DNA of 64,000 bases from Variovorax sp. IB41 (lineage in GTDB: Bacteria; Pseudomonadota; Gammaproteobacteria; Burkholderiales; Burkholderiaceae_C). Location: NCBI RefSeq assembly GCF_016405905.1, contig NZ_JAEFCB010000001.1, positions 992,001 through 1,056,000 of the forward strand. The letters run 5' to 3'. The translations under genes and the position numbers were made by a program. Below are positions 54,313 to 63,165 of this stretch, piece after piece. The notes below the pieces were generated by a model, which saw nothing but the letters and a program-made list of their open reading frames with translations, ran no database searches and was not told where the DNA came from. Position 1 is the first letter of the stretch. Each line of letters begins with the position of its first letter.

Positions 54313-54723
54313 TCAGCGCTTGGTGACCGACACCAACTCGACTTCGAAATTCAGCGTGGCGTTCGGCGGAATCACGCCGCCCGCGCCGCGCGAACCGTAG
54401 GCGATCGATGGCGGGCAGGTGAGCTTGGCCTTGCCGCCCGGCTTCATCTTCTGCACGCCTTCGGTCCAGCACGGGATCACGCCGTTGAGCGGGAACTCGG
54501 TGGGCTCGCCGCGCTTGTAGGAGCTGTCGAATTCCTTGCCGGTGTCGGGGAAGGTGCCGCGGTAGTGGACCTTCACGGTGTCGGTGGCGGCGGGCGATGC
54601 GCCGGTGCCTTCCTTGAGCGACTGGTAGACCAGGCCGCTGGGCGTGGTCACGGGCGCGGATTGCGCGAACGCTGCGGGGATGGCGAAGACGGACACGAGA
54701 GCGGCACAGAAAAGAGACTTCAC
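54313..54723 (-). CDS. Exported FKBP-type peptidyl-prolyl isomerase
   Basis: The 136-residue protein has a signal peptide (MKSLFCAALVSVFAIPAAFA, cleaved before QSAP) and one FKBP domain over residues 30-133. DTVKVHYRGTFPDTGKEFDSSY and FPLNGVIPCWTEGVQKMKPGG are the classic parts. The end is YGSRGAGGVIPPNATLNFEVEL. It speeds proline isomerisation during folding, here in the periplasm. The start codon is GTG at 54723. It lacks the dimerisation domain of FkpA, so it is the short single-domain form. Confidence 0.92.
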   Translation of the reverse strand: MKSLFCAALVSVFAIPAAFAQSAPVTTPSGLVYQSLKEGTGASPAATDTVKVHYRGTFPDTGKEFDSSYKRGEPTEFPLNGVIPCWTEGVQKMKPGGKAKLTCPPSIAYGSRGAGGVIPPNATLNFEVELVSVTKR

Positions 54724-54831
54724 GAAACACCTCGGGGATTGAAAGACCCCGATTATGGCCAGCGCCTGCGTCTCGGCGACAAGGCATCGACAAGGTGCCG
54801 ATGAGCCCTCGATGTAGCGCGATGTAGCTAG

Positions 54832-54847
54832 TGGAACGGCCCTTGCT
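54832..54847 (+). promoter_or_regulatory. Sigma-54 promoter candidate of eat-eutBC
   Basis: TGGAACGGCCCTTGCT differs from the sigma-54 consensus TGGCACG-N4-TTGCW at one position. GG and GC are separated by exactly ten bases. The start point would be near 54858, 34 bases before the permease ATG. In Pseudomonas the same operon is known to depend on RpoN and EatR. Confidence 0.7.
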
Positions 54848-54891
54848 TTGCAGGATGTGCACTGTCAACATCCACGCAGAGAGGAAGCCCC

Positions 54892-56316
54892 ATGCATTCC
54901 ACCGAAGCCACGCCGGCCGCACCCCCCGTTCACGCCGGCACCGGTCACCTCAAGAAGGTCCTGGGCCCCATCCAGCTGTGGGGCATCGCGGTGGGCCTGG
55001 TCATCTCCGGTGAGTACTTTGGTTGGAGCTACGGCTGGAACACCGCCGGCACGCTCGGCTTCCTGGTCGCCACGGTGCTGGTGGCCACGATGTACACCAC
55101 CTTCATCTTCAGCTTCACCGAACTCTCCACTGCCATCCCGCATGCGGGCGGCCCCTTCGCCTATGCGCGGCGCGCGTTCGGGCCGACCGGCGGCTTCGTC
55201 GCGGGCTTTGCGACGCTGATCGAATTCGTCTTCGCGCCGCCGGCCATCGCGCTGGCGATCGGCGCGTACCTCAACGTGCAGTTCCCGGGCATCAACCCGA
55301 AGTGGTTCGCGCTCGGGGCGTACGTGATCTTCATCGCGCTCAACTGGATCGGCGTCGGCATCGCCGCCGCCTTCGAGCTCTTCGTGACCGTGCTGGCCAT
55401 CGTCGAGCTCCTGGTTTTCATGGGCGTGGTCACGCCGGGCTGGACGATGGCCAACTTCGTGGCCAACGGCTGGGCCGGCGGCAGCGTGCTCAATGGGGCG
55501 GCGATCTCGGGCATCTTCGCCTCGATTCCGTTCGCGATCTGGTTCTTCCTGGCCATCGAGGGCGCGGCCATGGCGGCGGAAGAAGCGCGCGATCCGCACC
55601 GCACCATTCCCATCGCCTACACCACGGGCATCGTCACGCTGGTGGTGCTGGCCTTCGGCGTGATGATCTTCGCGGGCGGCGTGGGCGACTGGCGCAAGCT
55701 CGCCAACATCAACGACCCGCTGCCACAGGCCATGAAGGCGGTTGTGGGCGACAACAGCGGCTGGCTGCACATGCTGGTGTGGATCGGGCTCTTCGGGCTC
55801 ATCGCGTCGTTCCACGGAATCATCATGGGCTACTCGCGGCAGATCTTCGCGCTGGCGCGCGCGGGTTACCTGCCGCGCTACTTCGCGGGCCTGAGCCCGC
55901 GCTTCGACACGCCGCACCGCGCACTGCTGGCCGGCGGCGTGGTCGGTGTGATCGCGATCTTCAGCGACGAATGGGTGCAGTTCGGCGGGCAGACGCTCAC
56001 CGCCAACATCGTGACCATGGCAGTGCTCGGCGCGATCGTGATGTACCTCATCTCGATGGCCGCGCTCTTCAAGCTGCGCAGGAGCGAGCCCGACCTGCTG
56101 CGCACCTACCGCGCGCCCTTCTATCCCGTGTTTCCGGCGATCGCGCTCGGCCTGGGCGTGGTGTGCCTGGGCGCGATGGTGTGGTTCAACTTCATGCTCA
56201 CGGTGCTGTTTTTGGTGCTGATGGCCGCGGCCTACGGCTACTTCCTCCTGACCTCGTCGCAGCGCAAGGCGGCCGCGCCCGACGAGATGCTTTCTTCCAC
56301 GGCCACGAACGCCTGA
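54892..56316 (+). CDS. eat: Ethanolamine permease
   Basis: The 474-residue APC-superfamily permease matches the ethanolamine permease used with eutBC. GPIQLWGIAVGLVISGEYFGW near residue 26 and FTELSTAIPHAGGPFAYARR near 77 are typical, with about twelve membrane segments. It imports ethanolamine across the inner membrane. The gene is followed by eutB after 34 bases, so import and breakdown are coexpressed. The start ATG at 54892 has an AGAGGAAG ribosome site. A sigma-54-type promoter lies upstream. Confidence 0.9.
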   Translation: MHSTEATPAAPPVHAGTGHLKKVLGPIQLWGIAVGLVISGEYFGWSYGWNTAGTLGFLVATVLVATMYTTFIFSFTELSTAIPHAGGPFAYARRAFGPTGGFVAGFATLIEFVFAPPAIALAIGAYLNVQFPGINPKWFALGAYVIFIALNWIGVGIAAAFELFVTVLAIVELLVFMGVVTPGWTMANFVANGWAGGSVLNGAAISGIFASIPFAIWFFLAIEGAAMAAEEARDPHRTIPIAYTTGIVTLVVLAFGVMIFAGGVGDWRKLANINDPLPQAMKAVVGDNSGWLHMLVWIGLFGLIASFHGIIMGYSRQIFALARAGYLPRYFAGLSPRFDTPHRALLAGGVVGVIAIFSDEWVQFGGQTLTANIVTMAVLGAIVMYLISMAALFKLRRSEPDLLRTYRAPFYPVFPAIALGLGVVCLGAMVWFNFMLTVLFLVLMAAAYGYFLLTSSQRKAAAPDEMLSSTATNA

Positions 56317-56350
56317 ACGTCCACGCCTGAACTTCCACGCCTGAAAGACG
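56309..56350. repeat. Three 14-bp tandem units between eat and eutB
   Basis: The units ACGCCTGAACGTCC, ACGCCTGAACTTCC and ACGCCTGAAAGACG are exactly adjacent. They fill the space from the last eat codons (stop TGA at 56314-56316) to the base before the eutB ATG (56351). The third unit supplies the GAAAGACG before the start codon and thus the eutB ribosome site. Confidence 0.85.
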
Positions 56351-57745
56351 ATGCGCTACCGCACCACCATCGCAGAACAGGTCTTCGCCTTCGACGACCT
56401 CAAGCAAGTCATGGCCTTCGCCAGCCCCGCGCGCTCGGGCGACTACCTCGCCGGCGTCGGCGCCGCCACCGCGCAGCAGCGCATGGCCGCGCGTCACGTG
56501 CTGGCCGACACGCCGCTCAAGCAGTTCCTGACCGAAGCGCTCATTCCCTACGAGAGCGACAACATCACGCGGCTCATCATCGACGGCCACGACGCGGCGG
56601 CGTTCGCGCCGGTGTCGCACCTCACGGTCGGCGACTTCCGCAACTGGCTGCTGTCCCAAGAGGCCACCACCGCCACGCTCACCGCGCTCGCGCCCGGCCT
56701 CACGCCCGAGATGGTCGCGGCCGTGTCCAAGCTCATGCGCAACCAGGACCTCGTGTCGGTCGCGAAGAAGTGCAGCGTGGTCACGCGGTTTCGCAACACC
56801 ATCGGCCTGCCGGGGCATCTGTCGGTGCGGCTGCAGCCCAACCACCCGACCGACGACCTGCGCGGCGTGGCCGCCTCCACGCTCGATGGTCTCCTCTACG
56901 GCGCGGGCGATGCGGTGATCGGCCTCAACCCCGCGTCCGACAGCATGCCGGTGCTCGGGCAACTGCTGCGCATGCTCGACGAGGTGATCCAGCGCTTCGA
57001 GATTCCCACGCAAAGCTGCGTGCTCACCCACGTGACCAACACGCTCAAGCTCGCGGAGGCCGGCGCGCCGGTGGACCTGGTGTTCCAGTCGATCGCGGGC
57101 ACCGAGAAGGCGAACCTCTCGTTCGGCGTGACGCCCGAACTGCTCGACGAGGCCTACGCGGCAGCGCTCGCCTTGAAGCGCGGCACCGTCGGCGACAACG
57201 TCATGTACTTCGAAACGGGCCAGGGCAGCGCGCTCTCGGCCAACGCCAACTTCGGCGTCGACCAGCAGACCTGCGAGGTGCGCGCCTATGCGCTCGCGCG
57301 GCGCTACAAGCCGCTGCTCATCAACACGGTGGTCGGCTTCATCGGGCCCGAGTATCTGTACGACGGCAAGCAGATCATCCGCGCGGGCCTGGAAGATCAC
57401 TTCAGCGGCAAGCTGCTCGGCCTGCCCATCGGCTGCGACATCTGCTACACCAACCACGCCGAAGCCGACCAGGACGACATGGACACCCTCCTCGTGCTGC
57501 TGGGCACCGCGGGCATCAACTTCATCATGGGCATTCCGGGCGCGGACGACGTGATGCTCAACTACCAGAGCACGTCGTTCCACGATGCGCTGTTCCTGCG
57601 CCAGACGCTGGGCCTGAAGCGCGCGCCCGAGTTCGAGGCGTGGCTGCAGCGCATGCAGATCACCGATGCCGCGGGACAACTCGCGCCGCCCTCGTCCAAC
57701 CGATTGCTCGCCGACATGAGCGGGCTCAAGGCGCTGACTCCATGA
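56351..57745 (+). CDS. eutB: Ethanolamine ammonia-lyase large subunit
   Basis: The 464-residue protein is the TIM-barrel catalytic subunit of the cobalamin-dependent ethanolamine ammonia-lyase, which yields acetaldehyde and ammonia. RYRTTIAEQVFAFDDLKQVMAFA is the usual start. The conserved substrate region NDELSFG-like appears here as FQSIAGTEKANLSFGV near residue 250, and FGVDQQTCEVRAYALARRYKP lies near 300. Length matches E. coli EutB (453). It overlaps eutC by four bases (ATGA). No microcompartment shell or eutA reactivase gene is adjacent. Confidence 0.95.
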   Translation: MRYRTTIAEQVFAFDDLKQVMAFASPARSGDYLAGVGAATAQQRMAARHVLADTPLKQFLTEALIPYESDNITRLIIDGHDAAAFAPVSHLTVGDFRNWLLSQEATTATLTALAPGLTPEMVAAVSKLMRNQDLVSVAKKCSVVTRFRNTIGLPGHLSVRLQPNHPTDDLRGVAASTLDGLLYGAGDAVIGLNPASDSMPVLGQLLRMLDEVIQRFEIPTQSCVLTHVTNTLKLAEAGAPVDLVFQSIAGTEKANLSFGVTPELLDEAYAAALALKRGTVGDNVMYFETGQGSALSANANFGVDQQTCEVRAYALARRYKPLLINTVVGFIGPEYLYDGKQIIRAGLEDHFSGKLLGLPIGCDICYTNHAEADQDDMDTLLVLLGTAGINFIMGIPGADDVMLNYQSTSFHDALFLRQTLGLKRAPEFEAWLQRMQITDAAGQLAPPSSNRLLADMSGLKALTP

Positions 57746-58527
57746 GCGAATCCGTCACACCCAACCCCTGGGCGCAATGGCGCTCGGCCACGCCCGCGCG
57801 CCTTGCGCTCGGCCGCGCCGGTGCCGGCATGCCCACCGACGAGACGCTGCGCTTCGGCTGGGCGCATGCGATGGCGCGCGATGCGATCCATGCGGCGCTC
57901 GACGTCGATGCGCTCGAAGCCACGCTGGCCGCGCAACACTGGGAGGTCGCCCGCGCCCGCAGCCGCGCGGCGGACCGCACCACGTACCTGCGCCGCCCCG
58001 ACCTCGGCCGCCAGCTCGACGAGGAGGACGACGCGCGCCTGCGCGCCATCGGGCGCTACGGCTGCGATGTCTGCGTCGTCATCGGCGATGGCCTGTCATC
58101 GCTGGCCGTCGCGCGCCACGCCGCACCGCTGCTCGCCGCGCTGCGTTCGCAGTTGCCGGCGGACACGCGCTTCTCGCCCGTGGTCATCGCCACGCAGGCG
58201 CGCGTGGCGCTCGCCGACGAGGTGGGCGAGTTGTTCGGCGCGATGCTCTCGGTGATGCTGATCGGCGAGCGGCCGGGGCTCAGTTCACCCGACAGCCTGG
58301 GCATCTACCTGACCCATTCGCCCAAGCGCGGACTGAACGATGCGGCGCGCAACTGCATCTCCAATGTGCGGCCCGAAGGGCTGCCGTATGAAGCCGCCGC
58401 GTTCAAGCTGGCGTGGCTGATGCGCGAGTCGCTCCAGCGCGGGCTGACCGGCGTGGGGCTCAAGGACGAGAGCGATGTTGCGGTGCTGGAGAAGCAGGCC
58501 ACCCGACGACCGGGGCTGCCCGGATAG
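57742..58527 (+). CDS. eutC: Ethanolamine ammonia-lyase small subunit
   Basis: The 261-residue small subunit helps bind coenzyme B12. GCDVCVVIGDGLSSLAVARH near residue 112, SVMLIGERPGLSSPDSLGIYLT near 172 and NCISNVRPEGLPYEAAAFKL near 203 are typical EutC segments. Its ATG shares four bases with the eutB stop. A longer in-frame reading that begins inside eutB is rejected. It is the last gene of the operon. Free acetaldehyde must be handled by dehydrogenases encoded elsewhere. Confidence 0.94.
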   Translation: MSESVTPNPWAQWRSATPARLALGRAGAGMPTDETLRFGWAHAMARDAIHAALDVDALEATLAAQHWEVARARSRAADRTTYLRRPDLGRQLDEEDDARLRAIGRYGCDVCVVIGDGLSSLAVARHAAPLLAALRSQLPADTRFSPVVIATQARVALADEVGELFGAMLSVMLIGERPGLSSPDSLGIYLTHSPKRGLNDAARNCISNVRPEGLPYEAAAFKLAWLMRESLQRGLTGVGLKDESDVAVLEKQATRRPGLPG

Positions 58528-58553
58528 GCACCCTTTCCATATCGACAAATACG

Positions 58554-58594
58554 CAATAAAATGACTCTTAAGCCGTTTAATAGTCATTTTATTG
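58554..58594. promoter_or_regulatory. Inverted repeat at the hipB promoter and start
   Basis: CAATAAAATGACT (58554-58566) and AGTCATTTTATTG (58582-58594) are perfectly complementary over 13 bases across a 15-base spacer. The left arm covers a TAAAAT -10-like box (58557-58562). The right arm abuts the hipB ATG at 58595, so a bound repressor could block both transcription and translation. Confidence 0.65.
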
Positions 58595-58939
58595 ATGTCA
58601 AAAAGCAGCCACAGCCTCTCCGCCCTGCCCTCGCAAACCATCGCGCCCCTTGAAAGGCTCGGCCTTCGCCTGCGTGCGCACAGGATCAACCGCGCGTGGA
58701 CCGTCGCCGAAATGGCCAAGCGGCTGCTGTGCTCGCCCAACACCCTGCGCGCACTCGAATCGGGCAAGCCCGGCACCAGCATCGGGCTGCTGGCGCATGC
58801 GTTGTGGCTCTTCGGCGAGATCGATTCGCTCGACGGCGTGGCCCTTGCCCCCGCCGGCCTGGCGGCAAAGCGCCGCGTGCGCAGGTCGGCCGCGCAAGGT
58901 GCCGCGGGCGTGATCGCGGAGGGCGAACGTGATTTCTGA
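58595..58939 (+). CDS. hipB: HipB-like XRE antitoxin/repressor
   Basis: The protein is 114 residues from this ATG. The helix-turn-helix lies at about residues 20-65: LGLRLRAHRINRAWTVAEMAKRLLCSPNTLRALESGKP. A basic tail (KRRVRRSAAQGAAG) follows. It is about 25 residues longer than E. coli HipB. A TTG three bases earlier is an alternative start. HipB binds HipA and represses the operon. The 13-bp inverted repeat before it is the likely operator. Its stop overlaps the HipA GTG start by 11 bases. Confidence 0.82.
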   Translation: MSKSSHSLSALPSQTIAPLERLGLRLRAHRINRAWTVAEMAKRLLCSPNTLRALESGKPGTSIGLLAHALWLFGEIDSLDGVALAPAGLAAKRRVRRSAAQGAAGVIAEGERDF

Positions 58940-60182
58940 CGACGCCGATGTCGAGCGCCGCATCTACGTTGGCCTCGCGCGGCACACGGGCCAACGAGTG
59001 CAACCGGCCGGCCTGATGAAGGTCGTTCGCCGCGGCGTGGTGGAGTCCGGCGAATTCGCCTACGGCCGGCGCTATCTCGAAGACCCGGCGGCCGCACCGC
59101 TCAACCCCGAGCACCTGCCGCTGCGCGATGCCGCCTTCGTGCTGCCCGAGCGCCGCATTCGCGACGGCGGTGCCATGCCGCTCACGCTGCGCGATGCGCT
59201 GCCCGACAGCTGGGGCCGCAAGGTGCTCGAGATACGCCAGGGCAAGCCGCTGTCCGACATCGATGCATTGCTGCTGACCAACGAAGACCGCATCGGCGCG
59301 ATGGTGTTCGCCGAATCGCTGCCCATCGAGAGCGAGGAGCCGCCATCGGTGCTCCTGTCGCTGGAAGAACTCGCCGAAGCGTCGCGGCGTGTCGAAGCCG
59401 GCATGGAGATCGGGCCCGACATGCATCGCCTGCTGCGCGGCGGCAGCCTGGGCGGCGCGCGGCCCAAGGCGGCCTTCGTGCATGAAGGCCGGCGCTTCAT
59501 CGCCAAGTTCGCATCGCGCGGCGACGACCACGACGTGGAAGTGATCGAGGCGGCCACGCTCTGGCTGGCCAATGCCTGCGGCATCGACGTTCCCCCCTTC
59601 CTGCTGCAGCCTCTTGCATCGGGGCACGCGCTGCTGGTCGAGCGGTTCGACCGCGCAGGGCCGGTCGCCGACGAGCGGCGCTTTCACTACCTCTCGGCCT
59701 CGGCGCTGCTCGACGTGCCCTATGAATCCAGCCGGGGCAGCTACGTCGAGCTGGCGCAACTGCTGCGGCGCATTTCGCAACGGCCGCAAGAAGACCTGGC
59801 CGAACTGTTCCGCCGCCTGGTCTTCAACCTGGCGGTGGGCAACAGCGACGATCACGTGAAGAACCACGGCGCGCTGCGAGGCGAAGACGGACAGTGGCGC
59901 CTCGCCCCTGCCTTCGACCTCGTGATGCAGCTGGGCGGCCATACGGGTTATCAGGAACTGGCCGTGCTTCCCGGGCAGCACGCATCGAGCCTTGCGCTGG
60001 CGCGCGAGGCGGCGCCGCACTTCGGCCTCGCGGCCGCGGCGGCCGAAGAAGTCATCGTTGCCATCTGCGAGACCGTCGCCATTCAGGCGGCGGCCGGCGT
60101 GGCATCTGCCGGTGGCGATCGGGCGTTGGTGCGGCGCGTGGCCGCCTTCATCGCGCAACAAGCCGAACGCATCGGCGCCTGA
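58929..60182 (+). CDS. hipA: HipA-like serine/threonine kinase toxin
   Basis: The 417-residue protein is a HipA family kinase. The N-terminal subdomain (residues 10-110) is followed by the phosphate-loop-like LRGGSLGGARPKA near residue 170. The catalytic NSDDHVKNHG lies near 304, and the metal-site aspartate is in LAPAFDLVMQ near residue 325. HipA-type toxins phosphorylate aminoacyl-tRNA synthetases and induce dormancy. The start is GTG at 58929. It is shorter than E. coli HipA (440) but has all motifs, so it should be active. Confidence 0.88.
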   Translation: MISDDADVERRIYVGLARHTGQRVQPAGLMKVVRRGVVESGEFAYGRRYLEDPAAAPLNPEHLPLRDAAFVLPERRIRDGGAMPLTLRDALPDSWGRKVLEIRQGKPLSDIDALLLTNEDRIGAMVFAESLPIESEEPPSVLLSLEELAEASRRVEAGMEIGPDMHRLLRGGSLGGARPKAAFVHEGRRFIAKFASRGDDHDVEVIEAATLWLANACGIDVPPFLLQPLASGHALLVERFDRAGPVADERRFHYLSASALLDVPYESSRGSYVELAQLLRRISQRPQEDLAELFRRLVFNLAVGNSDDHVKNHGALRGEDGQWRLAPAFDLVMQLGGHTGYQELAVLPGQHASSLALAREAAPHFGLAAAAAEEVIVAICETVAIQAAAGVASAGGDRALVRRVAAFIAQQAERIGA

Positions 60183-60261
60183 CGGGTGCAGAATCGAAAC
60201 CGTATCGGGCGGCCAAGAACGGACACTCCACACTGAGCCAACAGGAAGTGAGGCAGGCGCA

Positions 60262-61692
60262 ATGAGCTGGCAAGACGGGGACATCAAGAAGGCGTTTCAA
60301 GCCAGGCGACACAAGCCCTGGACGGTGGGCTACGAAACACCCGTCAGCGCCGACATGCAGACAGGCCCTCTCGAAGTCACCGGCAAACTGCCGAAGGACC
60401 TGCAAGGCGTGCTGTACCGAAACGGCCCCGCCATGCACGAGCGCGGCGCAGGCCGCTATGCCCACAAATGGGACGGCGACGGCATGATCCAGGCCTTCCG
60501 TTTTGCGGACGGCCGCGTGACGCACACCGGCCGCTTCGTGCGCACGAAGAAATTCCAGGCCGAAGAGGCTGCCGGCGAATACCTGCTCAGTGCATTCGGT
60601 TCGGCAGTGCCCGGAAAGACCGAGCTCAACACCGACATCGACGAGATGAACTCCGCCAACCTGAGCGCGGTCTATCACGCGGGCCGGCTGCTGGCGCTGT
60701 GGGAACCCGGATCGCCCCATGAGCTGGACCCCGAGACGCTGGAGACCAAGGGCATCTATCGGGCAGACAGCGCCGAACTGCTCAGGCCCTTTTCGGCACA
60801 TCCGAAGATCGGCACCAATGGCGATGGCGATCTCTGGAATTTCGGATCGGACCCGATTGCGTCGGAGCTGAGCATCTACAAGCTGTCGGCCACGGGGGCG
60901 GTGGAGGTATGCCGCCGCTTCGCGGTGAAAGACCTGCCGCCGATGCACGACTTTGCCGTCACGCAAAACCATTTGATTTTTCTGCTTCCTCCCGCGCTCT
61001 TCGACAGGGAAAAGCTGATCGCCGGCAAGGCATTTGGCCTGTCGGTGAACTGGATGCCGGAGCTCGGCACGCGCGTGCTGGTGATCGACAAGCGAAGCTG
61101 GAACCAGACCTGGTACCAGCTTCCGCCATGGATCATTCACCACGTGGGCAACGCCTGGGAAGACGCCGACGAGGTGATCCGCTTCGACGTCTTTGCCAAC
61201 GCGGAACCGCAGGCGATGGCCACTGGCTGGAACGTCATGCGCGGGAAGTACGTGCATATGCAGGGGCCCGTGATGACGCTGGTCGAACTTCGTGCAGGCA
61301 AGCCGCCGCGGGTCACGCGGTTCGATGCATTGGAAGGTGAGTTTCCGGTGATCGACCCTGCGCTGGCCGGGCGCGACTATGAGCAGGTGCTGTGCGTGGC
61401 TCGCAACCGTGCGCGGCCGAGCGGCATGCCGGATTGGGGAGATGTGGCGAGCTTCAACCTGAAGCAAGGGACCATCCAGTCATACGGCTTCGGTGACGAC
61501 TGGATCGCCGAGGAGCATGTGTACGCAGGGGGGAATTCGCAATGGGCTGTCGGCACCGCGCTGGACACCGCGGCGAGGCAAACGGTGATCTCCGTGTTCA
61601 ACGTGCACCACGTCGGTGATGGGCCGGTGGCGCAAGTCCGGCTTCCTTATGCGCTTCCGCTGGGGGTGCATGGGACGTTCAGGGCGATGTAG
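60262..61692 (+). CDS. Carotenoid oxygenase family protein
   Basis: The 476-residue protein has the four iron-binding histidine sites of carotenoid and stilbene cleavage oxygenases: FSAHPKIG near residue 178, MHDFAV near 228, IIHHVGNAWED near 293 and GVHGTF near 470. KLPKDLQGVLYRNGPAMHERG near residue 42 is the usual beta-propeller start. These Fe(II) enzymes split a double bond with O2. In Proteobacteria related enzymes act on lignostilbenes or other aromatics, and some carotenoids. The start ATG at 60262 is 79 bases after the hipA stop. No carotenoid genes are nearby. Confidence 0.9.
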   Translation: MSWQDGDIKKAFQARRHKPWTVGYETPVSADMQTGPLEVTGKLPKDLQGVLYRNGPAMHERGAGRYAHKWDGDGMIQAFRFADGRVTHTGRFVRTKKFQAEEAAGEYLLSAFGSAVPGKTELNTDIDEMNSANLSAVYHAGRLLALWEPGSPHELDPETLETKGIYRADSAELLRPFSAHPKIGTNGDGDLWNFGSDPIASELSIYKLSATGAVEVCRRFAVKDLPPMHDFAVTQNHLIFLLPPALFDREKLIAGKAFGLSVNWMPELGTRVLVIDKRSWNQTWYQLPPWIIHHVGNAWEDADEVIRFDVFANAEPQAMATGWNVMRGKYVHMQGPVMTLVELRAGKPPRVTRFDALEGEFPVIDPALAGRDYEQVLCVARNRARPSGMPDWGDVASFNLKQGTIQSYGFGDDWIAEEHVYAGGNSQWAVGTALDTAARQTVISVFNVHHVGDGPVAQVRLPYALPLGVHGTFRAM

Positions 61693-61724
61693 TTTGCGGT
61701 GCCGCGCAATCAAGGACCCACACG

Positions 61725-62384
61725 ATGACCATGACCATCACCATCACCGCCTTTGAACGCTCGCCCGACGGCGGCAAGGGCCTGGCGCGCGACACGCGCG
61801 TGCGCTGGGCGCTGGAGGAAGCCGGCCTGCCCTATGAAGTGCGCCTGGTGTCCTTCCACGCGATGAAGGAGCCCGCGCATCTGGCGCTGCATCCCTTCGG
61901 CCAGATCCCCACCTACGAGGAAGGCGGTCTCGTGCTGTTCGAGACCGGCTCCATCGTGCTGCACATCGCCGAGCGCCACCCGGGCTTGCTCCCCGCCGAT
62001 GCGGACGCCAGGGCGCGCGCCATCACGTGGATGTTCGCGGCGCTCAACACGGTCGAGCCTCCCATCCTCGAACTCGTCACCGTCAAGTTCATGGAAGGCG
62101 ACAAGCCCTGGAAAGACGAGCGCCTGCCCCTCGTGCAGGACCGGATACGCGCCCGGCTCACCCTGCTCGCCACCCGCCTGGGCGACGCCGACTGGCTGGA
62201 CGGCGGCTTCAGCGCGGGCGACCTGCTCATGGTGTCGGTGCTGCTGCGGCTGCGGCCGTCCGGCCTGCTGAACGAGTTTCCCAGCCTGGCCGCCTATGTC
62301 GCTCGCGGCGAAGCGCGGCCGGCCTATCAGCGCGCGTTCGCCGCGCAACTGGCGATCAACGCCGCCCCCTTGCCGGCGGGCTGA
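61725..62384 (+). CDS. Glutathione S-transferase family protein
   Basis: The 219-residue protein has a thioredoxin-like N-terminal domain. RVRWALEEAGLPYEVRLV starts near residue 25, with the cis-proline in FGQIPTYEEGG near 63 and the glutathione-binding LFETGSIVLHIAERH near 73. The C-terminal all-helical domain holds DWLDGGFSAGDLLMVSVLLRL near 157. It may conjugate glutathione to hydrophobic substrates, but the substrate is unknown. It follows the carotenoid oxygenase by 32 bases and may be cotranscribed with it. The start at 61725 gives the usual beta-strand. Confidence 0.9.
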   Translation: MTMTITITAFERSPDGGKGLARDTRVRWALEEAGLPYEVRLVSFHAMKEPAHLALHPFGQIPTYEEGGLVLFETGSIVLHIAERHPGLLPADADARARAITWMFAALNTVEPPILELVTVKFMEGDKPWKDERLPLVQDRIRARLTLLATRLGDADWLDGGFSAGDLLMVSVLLRLRPSGLLNEFPSLAAYVARGEARPAYQRAFAAQLAINAAPLPAG

Positions 62385-62395
62385 CGGGCGCTTGC

Positions 62396-63157
62396 CTACG
62401 CCCCTGCCAAGGGAGCGCGTTGTTGCCGGAGCTTGTTCAACTCGCTCAGGTACGAGCCTGGAATCTGCGGCACTTCGCCGTCTGCCCCGAGCACGCCGAT
62501 GCCGGCGCCGTCCACGACGACTTGCAATCCCGCTGGCACGGCGAAGAACTTGACCAGGTCCGGGCGGTCGACGCCGAGTTGATAAAGGGACGTCTTGACG
62601 AAGCGAGCCGGGTCCTGGGAGCCCGCCTCGTCATCAAGGTCCGAGAGCCACCAGCCGGAGTCCGCCCCGTCGAGCGCATCGCTTCGGGTGAGCAGGACCC
62701 GCGTTGCTTCCTTGTAATTCACGTGCACGACAGCGCTTTGGCGCAGCGACGGAAAGTCCGGCTCGGCCGGAAGCGAGAGGCTCCTGACAACGTCTTGCTG
62801 GTTTCGCAGGTGCATCAGCGTGCTGTCTACCGAATCGACAAACTTCACCGGAACCGCCTTCATGTCAGGCTCCAGAACGCGCAGGAATCCCTCGGGTCCG
62901 TCCTCGAGCATCGTGAACATCCAGCCGACCTGCAGGCTCTGGCCGCTTCGGAACTTCGCGCCCTCGGCCACGCGTTGCTCGAAGAACCGCAGGAGCCAGG
63001 AGATGTCTTCAGCCGGCACGGCGCTGTTGGAAACGCGAATCTGAAACTCGGGGTGGTCGTGGCGTTTGCAGCCGGACGTTGCGTGGACCGACGACATGCC
63101 CGATAGCACGGAGGGTGGGTTCCGGCCGAACTTCGAGAAGATGGAGCGCAGAGACAT
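62396..63157 (-). CDS. Probable DUF2185/Imm33-type protein with N-terminal extension
   Basis: The 253-residue protein has no signal peptide. Residues about 40-150 form an unrecognised domain beginning near CKRHDHPEFQIRVSN, with VPAEDISWLLRFFEQRV following. The C-terminal part, VLLTRSDALDGADSGWWLSDLDDEAG near residue 163, resembles DUF2185/Imm33, which is often an immunity protein against a toxin. A weak match means the family is tentative. It is convergent with the GST gene (11 bases apart) and followed on the same strand by an NTF2-like gene upstream. A longer reading starting at 63622 runs through that gene and is rejected. Confidence 0.55.
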   Translation of the reverse strand: MSLRSIFSKFGRNPPSVLSGMSSVHATSGCKRHDHPEFQIRVSNSAVPAEDISWLLRFFEQRVAEGAKFRSGQSLQVGWMFTMLEDGPEGFLRVLEPDMKAVPVKFVDSVDSTLMHLRNQQDVVRSLSLPAEPDFPSLRQSAVVHVNYKEATRVLLTRSDALDGADSGWWLSDLDDEAGSQDPARFVKTSLYQLGVDRPDLVKFFAVPAGLQVVVDGAGIGVLGADGEVPQIPGSYLSELNKLRQQRAPLAGA

Positions 63158-63165
63158 AGGCGGGA

